From Bacteroidaceae bacterium (lineage in GTDB: Bacteria > Bacteroidota > Bacteroidia > Bacteroidales > Bacteroidaceae), in the NCBI GenBank assembly GCA_024682395.1, contig JAIKZH010000012.1:1-64000 (forward strand): 64,000 nt of DNA, in the 5' to 3' direction. Position numbers and translations under genes: made by a program. Below, piece after piece: positions 17,433 through 27,119 of this stretch. Under the pieces are notes generated by a model. It was not told where the DNA came from, searched no databases, and worked only from the letters and a program-made list of their open reading frames with translations. Position 1 is the stretch's first letter. Each line of letters begins with the position of its first letter.

Positions 17433-20273
17433 CTATAACTTTTGTTTAACTTCTACTTCAGCGAATGTTTCAAGAATGTCGCCTTCGCGGATGTCGTCGT
17501 AGTTTACGATTGAGATACCACATTCGAAATTAACTCCGACTTCTTTTACATCGTCTTTGAAACGTTTCAAGGCGTTAATCTGTCCTGTATATACCACGAT
17601 ACCATCACGGATTACGCGTACTTTGTTTGTACGTTGAACTTTTCCTGATGTGACGAATGCACCAGCGACAGTTCCGACCTTTGAAATCTTGTACACTTGA
17701 CGTACTTCGAGGTTTGCTGTGATTTCCTCTTTTGTCTCAGGTGCAAGCATACCTTCCATCGCACTCTTGATTTCTTCGATTGTGTCGTAGATGACAGAGT
17801 ATAGACGAATGTCAACACCTTCTTGATCTGCCAATGAACGTGCTGCCTTAGATGGTCGAACTTGGAAACCGATAATGATTGCGTCAGAACTTGCTGCGAG
17901 GTTGACATCGGTTTCTGAGATCTGTCCAACGGCTTTTTGTATGACATTGACTTGAATCTTTTCTGTTGAAAGTTTGATAAGTGAATCGCTGAGGGCTTCG
18001 ATAGAACCATCCACGTCACCTTTGACGATAAGATTAAGCTCTTTGAAGTCTCCTAATGCAATACGACGTCCCAACTCGTTCAAGTCAACACGCTTCATTG
18101 TGCGGAGTCCTTGTTCGCGTTTCAGTTGTTCACGTTTGTGAGCCAATTCGCGAGCTTCTTGCTCAGAATCCATTACGTGGAATGTATCACCGGCAGTAGG
18201 TGCACCATTCAATCCAAGGATAAGTGCTGGTTCTGCAGGGCGAACTTCCTGAATTCTTTGTCCACGTTCGTTGAACATTGCTTTTACCTTACCGAAATAA
18301 GTTCCAGCGAGAACAACGTCACCTTGACGAAGAGTACCATTCTGTACAAGTACTGTAGCAACATACCCGCGACCCTTGTCGAGAGATGATTCAATGATTG
18401 AACCAGTAGCCTTACGGTTTGGATTAGCCTTAAGGTCGAGCACTTCGGCTTCGAGTAATACTTTGTCCATCAACTCTTCAACACCAATACCTTTTTTAGC
18501 AGATATTTCTTGGTCAGAGTAAGATCCTCCCCAGTCTTCAACAAGGTAATTCATGTTGGCAAGTTGTTCCTTAATCTTTTCAGGGTTAGCTCCTGGCTTA
18601 TCTATTTTGTTGATAGCAAATACCATAGGTACATTTGCTGCAACAGCGTGTGCGATAGCTTCTTTAGTTTGTGGCATGACATCGTCGTCGGCTGCAATGA
18701 TGATGATGGCGATGTCTGTAACCTTTGCACCACGTGCACGCATGGCAGTGAAGGCTTCGTGACCCGGAGTATCGAGGAATGTGATATGTTTTCCGTTTGA
18801 CATCTTCACATTGTAGGCACCGATATGCTGTGTGATACCACCGGCTTCACCTGCGATTACGTTTGCTTTACGTATGTAGTCGAGGAGCGATGTCTTACCG
18901 TGGTCAACGTGTCCCATGACTGTGATAACTGGTGCACGTGGAACCAAATCTTCTTCAGCATCAGCTTCTTCCTCGATTGCGTGGGTTACTTCTTCACTTA
19001 CATAGTTTGTCTTGTAGCCAAATTCTTCAGCTACGATATTTATTGTTTCAGCGTCTAATCGTTGATTGATAGAAACCATTATACCTATAGACATACAAGT
19101 AGCGATGACTTGAGTTACAGGTACGTTCATCATAGTTGCCAATTCGTTTGCAGTCACAAACTCAGTTAATTGAAGAATCTTGCTATCTGCGTTTTCGCCT
19201 TCTTCAGCTTCGAGACGATGGCGTTCGCGTTTTTCTTTACGATTCTTCACACTGCTCTTCACTTGTTTAGAAGTGAGGCGTGCAAGTGTTTCTTTAACTT
19301 GCTTTGCAACTTCTTCATCGGTAAGTTCAACCTTAACATCTTTCTTCTTGTTCTTTTTCTTACCTGATTTAATGTTATTGTTGCCTCCACCTTGTTGATT
19401 TGGCTTTCCGCTGTTCTTTTGTCCGCCGTTATGTTCGTTTTGTGGCAGATTTATAGCAGCGTTGATATCAACCTTACCTTTGTTGATACGTTGACGCTTC
19501 TTTTTGTCGTTGTTGTCGTTGCCATTACTATTACCTTTACCTCCGATTTCTTTCATTACGGATTCTTTGTATTTGTTTTTGGCTTCTTGACGCTGACGAA
19601 CCTTTTCTTCGCGTTCTTTCTTTCGCTCGCTTTTTGATTTTTTATCAGGGCGAGTCTTAGAGTTGATATTACTTAAGTCAATGAATCCAACTTTCTTGAA
19701 GTTGATTGGCTCTTGAGCAACTTCTTTTGATTCAATGGTCTTTTTTTCTGTCTCAGCCTGTACTTCTGGCTTTACAGGTTCTTGTTCTGTTTGTACAGGT
19801 GCTTTTGTCTCTAAAACTTTTGGTTGCTCTTTTTCCACAGATTCTTCAACTTTAGGCTGTTCCACAATAACCTTAGTTTGTTCTTCTTTTTTTTCTTTTT
19901 TCTTCAGGTCGTTGATATTTCCAAGCACTTTGAGTTCTTGCTTATGTTCGTTTTGAAGCTTGAACACTTCTTGCTCTTCTTTGAGCTTTTTAAGTTCGGC
20001 TTCACGACGCATTTGCTCTTTACGCTCTTTCTCTTTGCGTTCGGCTTTCTCTTGAGATTCTTTCTCTTTACGTTTTTGGATGTCAAGACGAGTTTCTTTG
20101 TTCTTGTCTTTGTCATCGCCAAATGCACTCATGAGGGCGGCGTACTGCTCATCTGTTATCTTTGCATTAGGTGTAGCATCAATAAGTGCCATACCTTTTT
20201 TCTGCAGAAATTCAGCAACGGTGTTGATTCCTACATTAAGTTCTTTTAGTGCTTTATTTAATCTTACTGGCAT
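17433..20273 (-). CDS. infB: Translation initiation factor IF-2
   Basis: A 946-aa GTPase that brings initiator tRNA to the 30S subunit. The first ~370 residues hold an IF2_N start ([12 protein letters not shown]) and a long Lys/Glu/Gln-rich low-complexity linker, typical of Bacteroidetes IF-2. The G domain starts near residue 446 with GHVDHGKTS (G1), then DTPGHEAF (G3) and NKIDKPGAN (G4), followed by IF-2 domains II to IV. It lies 77 nt downstream of nusA. Frames on the opposite strand of the charged linker are shadows of its biased composition. Confidence 0.97.
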   Translation of the reverse strand: MPVRLNKALKELNVGINTVAEFLQKKGMALIDATPNAKITDEQYAALMSAFGDDKDKNKETRLDIQKRKEKESQEKAERKEKERKEQMRREAELKKLKEEQEVFKLQNEHKQELKVLGNINDLKKKEKKEEQTKVIVEQPKVEESVEKEQPKVLETKAPVQTEQEPVKPEVQAETEKKTIESKEVAQEPINFKKVGFIDLSNINSKTRPDKKSKSERKKEREEKVRQRQEAKNKYKESVMKEIGGKGNSNGNDNNDKKKRQRINKGKVDINAAINLPQNEHNGGQKNSGKPNQQGGGNNNIKSGKKKNKKKDVKVELTDEEVAKQVKETLARLTSKQVKSSVKNRKEKRERHRLEAEEGENADSKILQLTEFVTANELATMMNVPVTQVIATCMSIGIMVSINQRLDAETINIVAEEFGYKTNYVSEEVTHAIEEEADAEEDLVPRAPVITVMGHVDHGKTSLLDYIRKANVIAGEAGGITQHIGAYNVKMSNGKHITFLDTPGHEAFTAMRARGAKVTDIAIIIIAADDDVMPQTKEAIAHAVAANVPMVFAINKIDKPGANPEKIKEQLANMNYLVEDWGGSYSDQEISAKKGIGVEELMDKVLLEAEVLDLKANPNRKATGSIIESSLDKGRGYVATVLVQNGTLRQGDVVLAGTYFGKVKAMFNERGQRIQEVRPAEPALILGLNGAPTAGDTFHVMDSEQEARELAHKREQLKREQGLRTMKRVDLNELGRRIALGDFKELNLIVKGDVDGSIEALSDSLIKLSTEKIQVNVIQKAVGQISETDVNLAASSDAIIIGFQVRPSKAARSLADQEGVDIRLYSVIYDTIEEIKSAMEGMLAPETKEEITANLEVRQVYKISKVGTVAGAFVTSGKVQRTNKVRVIRDGIVVYTGQINALKRFKDDVKEVGVNFECGISIVNYDDIREGDILETFAEVEVKQKL

Positions 20274-20350
20274 CTATTATGATTTACTATAATGATTTGT
20301 ATTTATTCAAATTAATCTAAAGTTCTATAAACGAATGTTTATCAGAGTTG

Positions 20351-21613
20351 TTAATCCTCGAATTCAGCACGGAGTATTCTTAATACTTCATCTACAGTAT
20401 CCTCTTCGAGGTCAGCTTTTTCAGTGAGCATTTCACGTGGAGCAGCAAGTACAGCGCGGGCTGTATCCAAACCGATTTTCTTGATAGAATCGATAATCCA
20501 TTGTTCGATTTCGTCGTTGAATTCATCCAAGTAGATATCATCAATACTTTGTTCTGACTCGTCGAGTTCACGGAATACGTCGATTGTGTATCCTGTAAGC
20601 ATACTTGCGAGTTTGATATTCATACCATTCTTACCAATAGCAAGTGATACTTGTTCAGGATTGAGATATACTTCAGCCTTGTGTTCTGCTTCGTTCATTA
20701 CGATTGAATTGATGCGCGCAGGACTGAGTGCTCTTTGTATGAGAAGTTTTTCGTTGGATGTGAAGTTGATAACATCGATATTTTCATTTCTCAGTTCGCG
20801 AACGATTCCGTGGATACGGCTTCCTTTCACACCGACGCAGGCACCTACAGGGTCAATGCGTTCGTTGTAGCTTTCAACTGCAATCTTAGCACGTTCACCT
20901 GGAATGCGGGCGATTCTCTTGATTGTGATAAGACCGTCGTTGATTTCTGGAACTTCTTGTTCGAGAAGTCTTTCAAGGAATTCAGGAGCTGTGCGGCTAA
21001 GTATGATTTTAGGGTTGTTGTTCATGTTGTCAACTCTTAACACAATAGCACGTACAGTTTCGCCTTTGCGGAAGTAGTCGTTAGGAATTTGTTCTGATTT
21101 TGGAAGAATCATTTCGTTGTTTTCGTCGTCGAGAAGCAACATCTCACGCTTCCAAATCTGATAAACTTCACCAGTTATGATTGTTCCAACCTTATCAATG
21201 TATTTGTTGTATAAGTTATCGTGTTCAAGTTCAAGGATTTTTGAAGCCATTGTCTGGCGTAAGTTGAGGATTGTACGACGTCCGAAGTCGGCGAAATTAA
21301 GTTTTTCAGCAACTTCTTCTCCGATTTCGAAGTCTTCATCGATCTTACGTGCTTCAGTTAATCCTATTTGTGTGTTTTGGTCTTCTACCTCGTCGTCGGC
21401 AACGATGATTCTGTTACGATAAATCTCAAAATCACCTTTATCAGGGTTTACGATTATATCATAATTTTCGTCTGTTCCGAATTGTTTTTGTATAACACTA
21501 CGGAAAGAGTCCTCTATTACGCTAATGAGGATTGTTCTGTCAATATTCTTAGTTTCTTTAAATTCTTTGAATGTATCAAAGAGGTTAACCTGAATGTCGT
21601 TTTTCTTTGCCAT
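20351..21613 (-). CDS. nusA: Transcription termination/antitermination factor NusA
   Basis: A 420-aa RNA polymerase-binding factor. An N-terminal NusA domain is followed by S1 (about residues 130-200) and two KH domains; PVGACVGVKGSRI and LAIGKNGMNIKLA are the KH GxxG loops. The C-terminal acidic repeats of E. coli NusA are replaced by a shorter tail. It lies between rimP and infB, the conserved bacterial order. Confidence 0.96.
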   Translation of the reverse strand: MAKKNDIQVNLFDTFKEFKETKNIDRTILISVIEDSFRSVIQKQFGTDENYDIIVNPDKGDFEIYRNRIIVADDEVEDQNTQIGLTEARKIDEDFEIGEEVAEKLNFADFGRRTILNLRQTMASKILELEHDNLYNKYIDKVGTIITGEVYQIWKREMLLLDDENNEMILPKSEQIPNDYFRKGETVRAIVLRVDNMNNNPKIILSRTAPEFLERLLEQEVPEINDGLITIKRIARIPGERAKIAVESYNERIDPVGACVGVKGSRIHGIVRELRNENIDVINFTSNEKLLIQRALSPARINSIVMNEAEHKAEVYLNPEQVSLAIGKNGMNIKLASMLTGYTIDVFRELDESEQSIDDIYLDEFNDEIEQWIIDSIKKIGLDTARAVLAAPREMLTEKADLEEDTVDEVLRILRAEFED

Positions 21614-21655
21614 CTTTATATGTTATTTTTTTATATTTTCGCTTTTAATATTGTT

Positions 21656-22120
21656 TTAGAAATCGATAACAGCTTTTACCCATTTAACATCGTTATAACT
21701 GAAATCGCGTTGAACATCAACTAAAACAGGACGTTTCTTTCCTTCGAGCTTTTGTTTTTCTGCATATGACACTTTGAATGACTCTGCATTGGCATCTTCA
21801 AGTATGCCTGAGAGTTTTTTGCCTTCTGCAGTCATTAGTTCTACTTCTTTACCGATAAGGTTGATGTATTGTTGAAGAACTTTAAGTGGTTGACCAATAC
21901 CGGCAGAACCCACTTCTAATTCGTAGTCTTCCTCTTCTCTGTCGAAATGTTCTTCGATGAAACGGCTGAGTTGACAGCAGTCTTCAATCCATACACCATC
22001 TTTGTGGTCTATTTCAACAGTAATTCTGTTCTCTTTGTCTACGTTTATGTCCACAAGGAAATACTCTTTTCCTTCCAGCCATTCTTCACATACGTTTGCT
22101 ACTTTTTTTTGATCTATCAT
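21656..22120 (-). CDS. rimP: Ribosome maturation factor RimP
   Basis: A 154-aa factor needed for 30S subunit maturation. The RimP pattern is visible as ITVEIDHKDGVWIEDC, LSRFIEEHFD and YELEVGSAGIGQPL, the last being the conserved E-V-S-S-P-G region in a Bacteroidetes form. It is the first gene of the rimP-nusA-infB unit and is preceded by a terminator-like hairpin. Confidence 0.92.
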   Translation of the reverse strand: MIDQKKVANVCEEWLEGKEYFLVDINVDKENRITVEIDHKDGVWIEDCCQLSRFIEEHFDREEEDYELEVGSAGIGQPLKVLQQYINLIGKEVELMTAEGKKLSGILEDANAESFKVSYAEKQKLEGKKRPVLVDVQRDFSYNDVKWVKAVIDF

Positions 22121-22220
22121 ACCAATGTTTTATGTTCGAAAGGTTCTGCAAAAGATGTTTTTTATCTAACAATTTTGTAGAGTTTCGTTTTTTGTCTTGT
22201 TCTTAAAAACAAAATAAAAA

Positions 22221-22240
22221 GAGGGGCTATTCAGTCCCTC
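22221..22240 (-). terminator. Intrinsic terminator between malQ and rimP (possible attenuator of rimP)
   Basis: The stem of GAGGGGCT with AGTCCCTC (one G-U pair, ATTC loop, plus-strand reading) is followed on the minus strand by TTTTTATTTTG. It ends malQ transcripts, but it also lies downstream of a TATATTTG box at 22259-22266, so it may sit in the rimP leader. Confidence 0.75.
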
Positions 22241-22258
22241 CATATCCTATTCTGGTTG

Positions 22259-22266
22259 CAAATATA
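22259..22266 (-). promoter_or_regulatory. Possible -7 element of the rimP-nusA-infB operon
   Basis: TATATTTG on the minus strand fits TAnnTTTG. A TTG is present upstream but only 16 nt away, so the promoter is partial. If used, the transcript runs into the hairpin at 22221-22240 about 15 nt after its start. Confidence 0.4.
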
Positions 22267-22388
22267 CAAAAAAATACTTAATCAATGGCATAAAAGCCCT
22301 TTTTTTATTATAATTATGGTGATTTTTCGTATTTTTTTACGTGATTATATTGTTTGACATGTAAAAATCGCCCGCTGATATGTTGATT

Positions 22389-24416
22389 TTATCGTCCGCA
22401 TTCTTGTATTAATGCTGAGATATTGTCATTGAATTCCTTGTTGTCTGCCAGGTCTTCTATTGGTATGTGTATGCGGAACTGCCAATAGTGACGAGGGTTC
22501 GAGGGTATGTTGATGCGTTCGGCTGCCGCTTCGGGATAACGTATGTTTTCGTCGATGGAGAGCCAGTCTTGTAGCGTGAGTATACATAACGCTGATGGGC
22601 TCATAAGATGTTGTTTGATGATGTGTCGGCATAATTCTCCTGTTATTTTCTCTGGAGCCTCACCTTCGAAGCCGAGGAAGTCGGAGTAGTAGCGTTGTGT
22701 ACGTTCTTTGTCTTCTTCCCACCATCCGCGAAGTGTTGGTGTGTCGTGCGATGAGATGGTGCACACCGACATTTGAGGGTAGTATAGCGGATTGCCAAAT
22801 TCTATCCCCATGAGTTTTGGCATACTTTGTATTTCCAACGACAAGATATTGAGATCTTTCATCACCCATGGCACACATTCGGGTACCATACCTAAGTCTT
22901 CGCCACATACAATCATTTGAGTTGAACGAGTGAGTGCTGGTAGTTTTTTCATTGCTTCGACATACCAGAATTGATTGTGTCGGCGATAATAGAAATCGTT
23001 GTACAAGTCGTCGAAAGCATGTTTCTCCTGCAACGGAAGTTCCTTGTAGGTGGGTTCTTTTTGTGCCGAAATTTTGGGGTGATATAAGTCGTGATGCTTG
23101 TTGTCGGGAAGGAACAAGTCGCTATGGAATTTCAGTCCGTAGGATTCGATTTCTTCAACAGACAAAGGTAGGGCTGGCGAGAATGTTCCCATCAGTCCAC
23201 TTTTGTGTGGTTGAGGAATCTGCCATATTCTGAAGAACCCGAGTATGTGGTCGATTCTGTATGCAGAGAAATACTCCGACATTTTTTGCATTCTTCTCAT
23301 CCACCAGTCGTAACCGTTGCGCTCCATTACATCCCAGTTGTAGGTAGGGAAACCCCAGTTTTGACCATCTTCGCAGAATGAATCAGGTGGTGCTCCGGTT
23401 TGCATGTCCATATTGAAGTATGATGGTTCTTTCCATGCTTCAACACTATTTGTGCTTATTCCGATTGGTATATCGCCTTTCAAAATAATATTCTTCTTTC
23501 TTGCAAGATTGCCCGCTTTGAGAAGTTGTTTATGTAGGTGATACTGAACGAAATAGTAATATTCAATATCTTTGTTGTCTTTTATCAGAGATTTTATCTC
23601 TTTTTCGTTGTAGGTGTTGTATTTTTCCCATTTGTTAAAGTCGGCATTGCCGTATTTGTCGCGTAGATACGAGAATGCAGCATATGGACACAGCCATTCT
23701 TTGTTTTTCTTGAAGAACGACTTGAAATCAGCCGATTTAAGTGTGGTTTCGCCGTCTTGTTCAAATACAAGTCTTGTGTATTCACGTTTGGCGTTGTTTA
23801 CGGCAGGGTAGTCTATCTTTTCCAAGCTATTGAGACGCCGTCGTTCTTTCTCGAATTTCTTCATCAGTTTTGCATCCTTCAACTTGCCCAACTGTCTTAT
23901 GTCAATGTATTGAGGATGTAGGGCGTAGATAGAAATGCTGTTGTAAGGATATGAATCAGTCCATTCGTGAGAGATAGTTGTGTCATTAATAGGTAGAATC
24001 TGTATGATTTTCATTCCTGTAGTTTCAGCCCATTCAATGAGACTGATAAGGTCGCCGAAGTCTCCAACTCCAAATCCGTTTTTACTTCGTAGCGAGAATA
24101 CCGGTATTGCCACGCCAGCCACTCTTTTTATGTCTTGCCACCAGTCATGAAGCTCGTATGTTTTTTTGCCTTTTTCTGGGAATAAGATGTGTGGCATTAC
24201 AGCAACTTCAGACCGTGAAAGATTTCCGTAATTATAGATGCAATATCTGTAAGTGATGAGGTCGTCGGGTTGGTCACATTGATAATGACCGCTCCAGATT
24301 ATTCCGTCTTCTGTTGTCAATCGTATGATGACAGGTGCGTCGCAACCATTTGACAGGCTGACAGCAACAGATTCGCCCCATTTTGTTTTGTATTCTATTT
24401 TGAAATATAGTTCCAT
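22389..24416 (-). CDS. malQ: 4-alpha-glucanotransferase (GH77 amylomaltase) with N-terminal starch-binding domain
   Basis: A 675-aa enzyme that moves alpha-1,4-glucan segments between oligosaccharides during starch or glycogen use. Residues 1 to about 95 look like one CBM20 starch-binding module. The GH77 barrel follows with GDFGDL, LKGDIPIGIS, YRIDHILGFFRIW (nucleophile Asp), CGEDLGMVP (acid/base Glu) and SSHDTPTLRGWW (third catalytic Asp). The insert within the barrel is of the DPE2-like type. Bacteroides MalQ usually has two CBM20 modules (~890 aa), so this is a shorter form. The frame is open to 24500, but the -7 box at 24441-24448 lies inside that extension, so ATG 24416 is used. Confidence 0.9.
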   Translation of the reverse strand: MELYFKIEYKTKWGESVAVSLSNGCDAPVIIRLTTEDGIIWSGHYQCDQPDDLITYRYCIYNYGNLSRSEVAVMPHILFPEKGKKTYELHDWWQDIKRVAGVAIPVFSLRSKNGFGVGDFGDLISLIEWAETTGMKIIQILPINDTTISHEWTDSYPYNSISIYALHPQYIDIRQLGKLKDAKLMKKFEKERRRLNSLEKIDYPAVNNAKREYTRLVFEQDGETTLKSADFKSFFKKNKEWLCPYAAFSYLRDKYGNADFNKWEKYNTYNEKEIKSLIKDNKDIEYYYFVQYHLHKQLLKAGNLARKKNIILKGDIPIGISTNSVEAWKEPSYFNMDMQTGAPPDSFCEDGQNWGFPTYNWDVMERNGYDWWMRRMQKMSEYFSAYRIDHILGFFRIWQIPQPHKSGLMGTFSPALPLSVEEIESYGLKFHSDLFLPDNKHHDLYHPKISAQKEPTYKELPLQEKHAFDDLYNDFYYRRHNQFWYVEAMKKLPALTRSTQMIVCGEDLGMVPECVPWVMKDLNILSLEIQSMPKLMGIEFGNPLYYPQMSVCTISSHDTPTLRGWWEEDKERTQRYYSDFLGFEGEAPEKITGELCRHIIKQHLMSPSALCILTLQDWLSIDENIRYPEAAAERINIPSNPRHYWQFRIHIPIEDLADNKEFNDNISALIQECGR

Positions 24417-24440
24417 ATGTTGTGAATGACTACTTTTCTG

Positions 24441-24448
24441 CAAAGATA
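24441..24448 (-). promoter_or_regulatory. -7 promoter element of malQ
   Basis: TATCTTTG on the minus strand, 24 nt upstream of the malQ ATG. No TTG was found at the -33 distance. Confidence 0.5.
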
Positions 24449-24454
24449 GGGAAT

Positions 24455-24805
24455 ATAATTGAGAATTGATAATTAATAATTGAGAATTATTCTTAATCAA
24501 TGAATCTTTACAAGTTGTTCACAACTTGCCTATTTCTGGCTCGTAGAGCCTAAGATTTCCTCAAATTAGATTTCTAGCTCGTTAGAGCTTAAGATTTGCA
24601 TAATCTAATCCTCACCTCAACATAGATTGTAAGTGAACTTACATCTCTGTATTCGATTCGTCAAGATTTCTGGCTTTAGCCATAAAAGAAAAAAAATATT
24701 GCACAGCAATATCCCCAGGAGCAATGAATTAGGTGGAAATTTGAAAATCCTCAGGTGCATCGCAAATTATCAATTGTCAATTATAAATTATGAATTGCGC
24801 TTTGC
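24455..24805 (-). repeat. Dispersed palindrome-rich intergenic repeat, copy 1
   Basis: This copy is in inverted orientation to that at 63646-64000. It contains CAAGTTGT/ACAACTTG (24511-24528), GGCTC/GAGCC (24538-24550), AGCTC/GAGCT (24576-24589), TGTAAGT/ACTTACA (24628-24643) and ATATTGC/GCAATAT (24696-24712). AT-rich ATCAATT-type ends flank it. No gene is present; it fills most of the spacer between the divergent malQ and glycosyltransferase genes. Confidence 0.85.
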
Positions 24806-24858
24806 GCATAATATTTGCGATTTTGTGTATGATTTTTTCATCTGTATGGAAAATAATT

Positions 24859-24888
24859 TTGTGTTTAGATATAAATATATTATATTTG
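24859..24888 (+). promoter_or_regulatory. Promoter of the glycosyltransferase-pyrC operon
   Basis: TTG at 24859-24861, a 19-nt spacer and TATATTTG at 24881-24888, followed by a ~28-nt leader to the ATG at 24923. Confidence 0.8.
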
Positions 24889-24922
24889 CAAATTAATTAC
24901 GATAATTAGAAATAGACGAGAG

Positions 24923-25678
24923 ATGAACGCAAGTGATAGCATCGTTATCATTCCAACATATAACGAGAAAGAGAATATAGAAAAAATCATTCGTGCCGTA
25001 TTTGCTTTAGAAAAATGTTTCCATATTCTTGTAATCGAAGATGGATCGCCTGATGGTACAGCATTTATAGTTAAGCGTCTGATGGCTGACGAATTCGCTG
25101 ACAGACTTTTTATGATTGAACGTTCTGGAAAATTAGGTCTTGGAACGGCTTACATAACAGGTTTTAAATGGGCGATAGAACGAAAATATGATTATATTTT
25201 TGAGATGGATGCCGATTTTAGTCATGCGCCAGCTGATTTACCTCGTTTGTATTCTGCTTGTGCGGATGAAGGCTATGATTTGGCTATTGGTTCCAGATAT
25301 ATATCTGGTGTCAATGTAGTTAATTGGCCTATTGGTAGGGTTTTGATGTCGTATTTCGCATCAAAATATGTACGTTTGATTACTGGCTTTAATGTTCATG
25401 ACACAACAGCCGGATTCAAGTGTTATCGTCGAAGAGTTCTTGAAACTATCGAATTGGATAAAATCCGCTTTAAAGGATATGCTTTTCAAATAGAAATGAA
25501 ATTCACTACCTATAAATGTGGATTTAAGATAAAGGAAGTGCCTGTTATCTTTGTCAATCGTGTAGAAGGTACGTCAAAGATGAGTGGAGGAATTTTCTCA
25601 GAAGCCTTTTGGGGAGTGATGCGTTTGCGTCTTGACGGATGGTTCCGTAAATATCCCAAGATAAAACAACAGGCATGA
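24923..25678 (+). CDS. GT2 glycosyltransferase, polyprenol-phosphate mannosyltransferase type
   Basis: A 251-aa protein related to dolichol/polyprenol-phosphate mannose synthases. Landmarks are IIPTYNEKENI, VIEDGSPDGT, GLGTAYITGF, the metal-binding EMDADFSH (about 93-100), IGSRYISG and the FKGYAFQIEM segment. It lacks the C-terminal membrane helices of longer homologues. It probably makes a lipid-linked mannose (or other hexose) donor for envelope glycans. It is followed after 79 nt by pyrC, apparently in one operon. Confidence 0.88.
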   Translation: MNASDSIVIIPTYNEKENIEKIIRAVFALEKCFHILVIEDGSPDGTAFIVKRLMADEFADRLFMIERSGKLGLGTAYITGFKWAIERKYDYIFEMDADFSHAPADLPRLYSACADEGYDLAIGSRYISGVNVVNWPIGRVLMSYFASKYVRLITGFNVHDTTAGFKCYRRRVLETIELDKIRFKGYAFQIEMKFTTYKCGFKIKEVPVIFVNRVEGTSKMSGGIFSEAFWGVMRLRLDGWFRKYPKIKQQA

Positions 25679-25757
25679 TGAGTCTGTGATTCATGTGATT
25701 ATTATTGCAACAAAATAAATAAAACGCCGTTTAATCGATAAATCTATTCAGAATAAT

Positions 25758-27119
25758 TTGAAGACAGTTATATATAATGCAACAATAGTAAATGAAGGTC
25801 GTTCTTTCATTGGCTCTGTTATTATCGAAGATGAATTTATAACAGATGTCATTGAAGGTAATGCTTCAGAGTTGGTTGATGATAATCTGGAACAGATTTT
25901 TATAGATGCCAATGGACTTTATCTATTCCCTGGTGTGATAGACGACCATGTGCATTTCCGTGAACCAGGTTTGACTCATAAAGCCGACATAGAGTCAGAA
26001 AGCCGTACAGCTGCAGCAGGTGGTGTTACCTCATATATGGAAATGCCTAATACAAAGCCTCCTACAACGACTCTTGAGTTGCTGGAGGAGAAATTTGAAC
26101 TGGCTCGTAGCAAGAGTCGTGTAAACTATTCGTTTTTATTTGGCGCAACTAATGATAATGTAGAACTGCTTAGCGAGTTGGATTCTAAAAGGGTGCCAGG
26201 CGTGAAAGTATTCATGGGTTCAAGCACTGGAAACCTCTTGGTTGATGACGACGATGCCATGAAACGTATCTTTGAATCTAGTCCGTTGAGAATTGTTGCT
26301 CATTGTGAGGATGATAAGATAATTCAGGAAAATATTCAGCAGTTCAAAAAGAAATATAAAGGACAAAACGATTTTCCAGTAAGATATCATTCACGTATTC
26401 GTAGTGTAGAAGCATGTTACGAGGCTTCAAAGCGTGCTGTGGAGTTGGCTAAAGCTACAGGTGCACGACTTCATATAGCTCATTTGTCTTCTGCTCGTGA
26501 ATTAGAACTTCTTGAGAAAACTTCTGATATGCCTTTGCATCAAAAGCAGATAACATCAGAAGCATGTATAGCACATCTTATGTTTACAACAGAAGATTAC
26601 GACAAACTTGGTACAAAGATAAAATGTAACCCTTCTGTGAAAACAGTTGAAGACCGATGTGCACTTCGTGAAGCAATACGCGACGGATTGATTGATTTAG
26701 TCGCAACAGATCATGCTCCACATTTACTTAATGAGAAGATTGGAGGAGCCTTACAAGCAATGTCAGGCATGCCTTTGATTCAGTTCTCCCTTGTGTCGAT
26801 GTTGGAAATGTGTGACGAGGGCTGTTTCCCAATAGAATCTGTTCCTCAGTTGATGAGTCATAATCCAGCCGAACTATATAAAATAGACCGAAGAGGATAT
26901 ATCCGAAAAGGATATTATGCCGATTTGGTTCTTGTAGATCCTAATGCTAATTGGCAGGTTGCCGAAGGACGATATTACACAAAGTGCGGATGGACTCCTA
27001 TGGATGAACGTACATTTAAATGGAAGGTAGTACGTACGTTGGTAAATGGAAAGACAGCTTATCTTGACGGAATTGTCATTGATGGCATAAGAGGAAAAGA
27101 ACTGGTTTTCGAATGTTAG
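25758..27119 (+). CDS. pyrC: Dihydroorotase
   Basis: A 453-aa zinc enzyme of pyrimidine synthesis that cyclises carbamoyl-aspartate to dihydroorotate. It is the longer class I type: HVHFREPG (metal His64 and His66), PNTKPPT, GVKVFMGSS (probable carboxylated Lys), HCED, HIAHLSS and ATDHAPH with the catalytic Asp. No ATG exists near the conserved N-terminus; the start is TTG at 25758, giving MKTVIYNA, which fits homologues. The stop overlaps the next start (ATGTTAG). Confidence 0.93.
   Translation: MKTVIYNATIVNEGRSFIGSVIIEDEFITDVIEGNASELVDDNLEQIFIDANGLYLFPGVIDDHVHFREPGLTHKADIESESRTAAAGGVTSYMEMPNTKPPTTTLELLEEKFELARSKSRVNYSFLFGATNDNVELLSELDSKRVPGVKVFMGSSTGNLLVDDDDAMKRIFESSPLRIVAHCEDDKIIQENIQQFKKKYKGQNDFPVRYHSRIRSVEACYEASKRAVELAKATGARLHIAHLSSARELELLEKTSDMPLHQKQITSEACIAHLMFTTEDYDKLGTKIKCNPSVKTVEDRCALREAIRDGLIDLVATDHAPHLLNEKIGGALQAMSGMPLIQFSLVSMLEMCDEGCFPIESVPQLMSHNPAELYKIDRRGYIRKGYYADLVLVDPNANWQVAEGRYYTKCGWTPMDERTFKWKVVRTLVNGKTAYLDGIVIDGIRGKELVFEC

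Noticed and set aside
19824..20249. Long open frames opposite infB, some rich in Phe/Leu
   Set aside because: They mirror the Lys/Glu-rich linker of IF-2 on the other strand; composition explains them.
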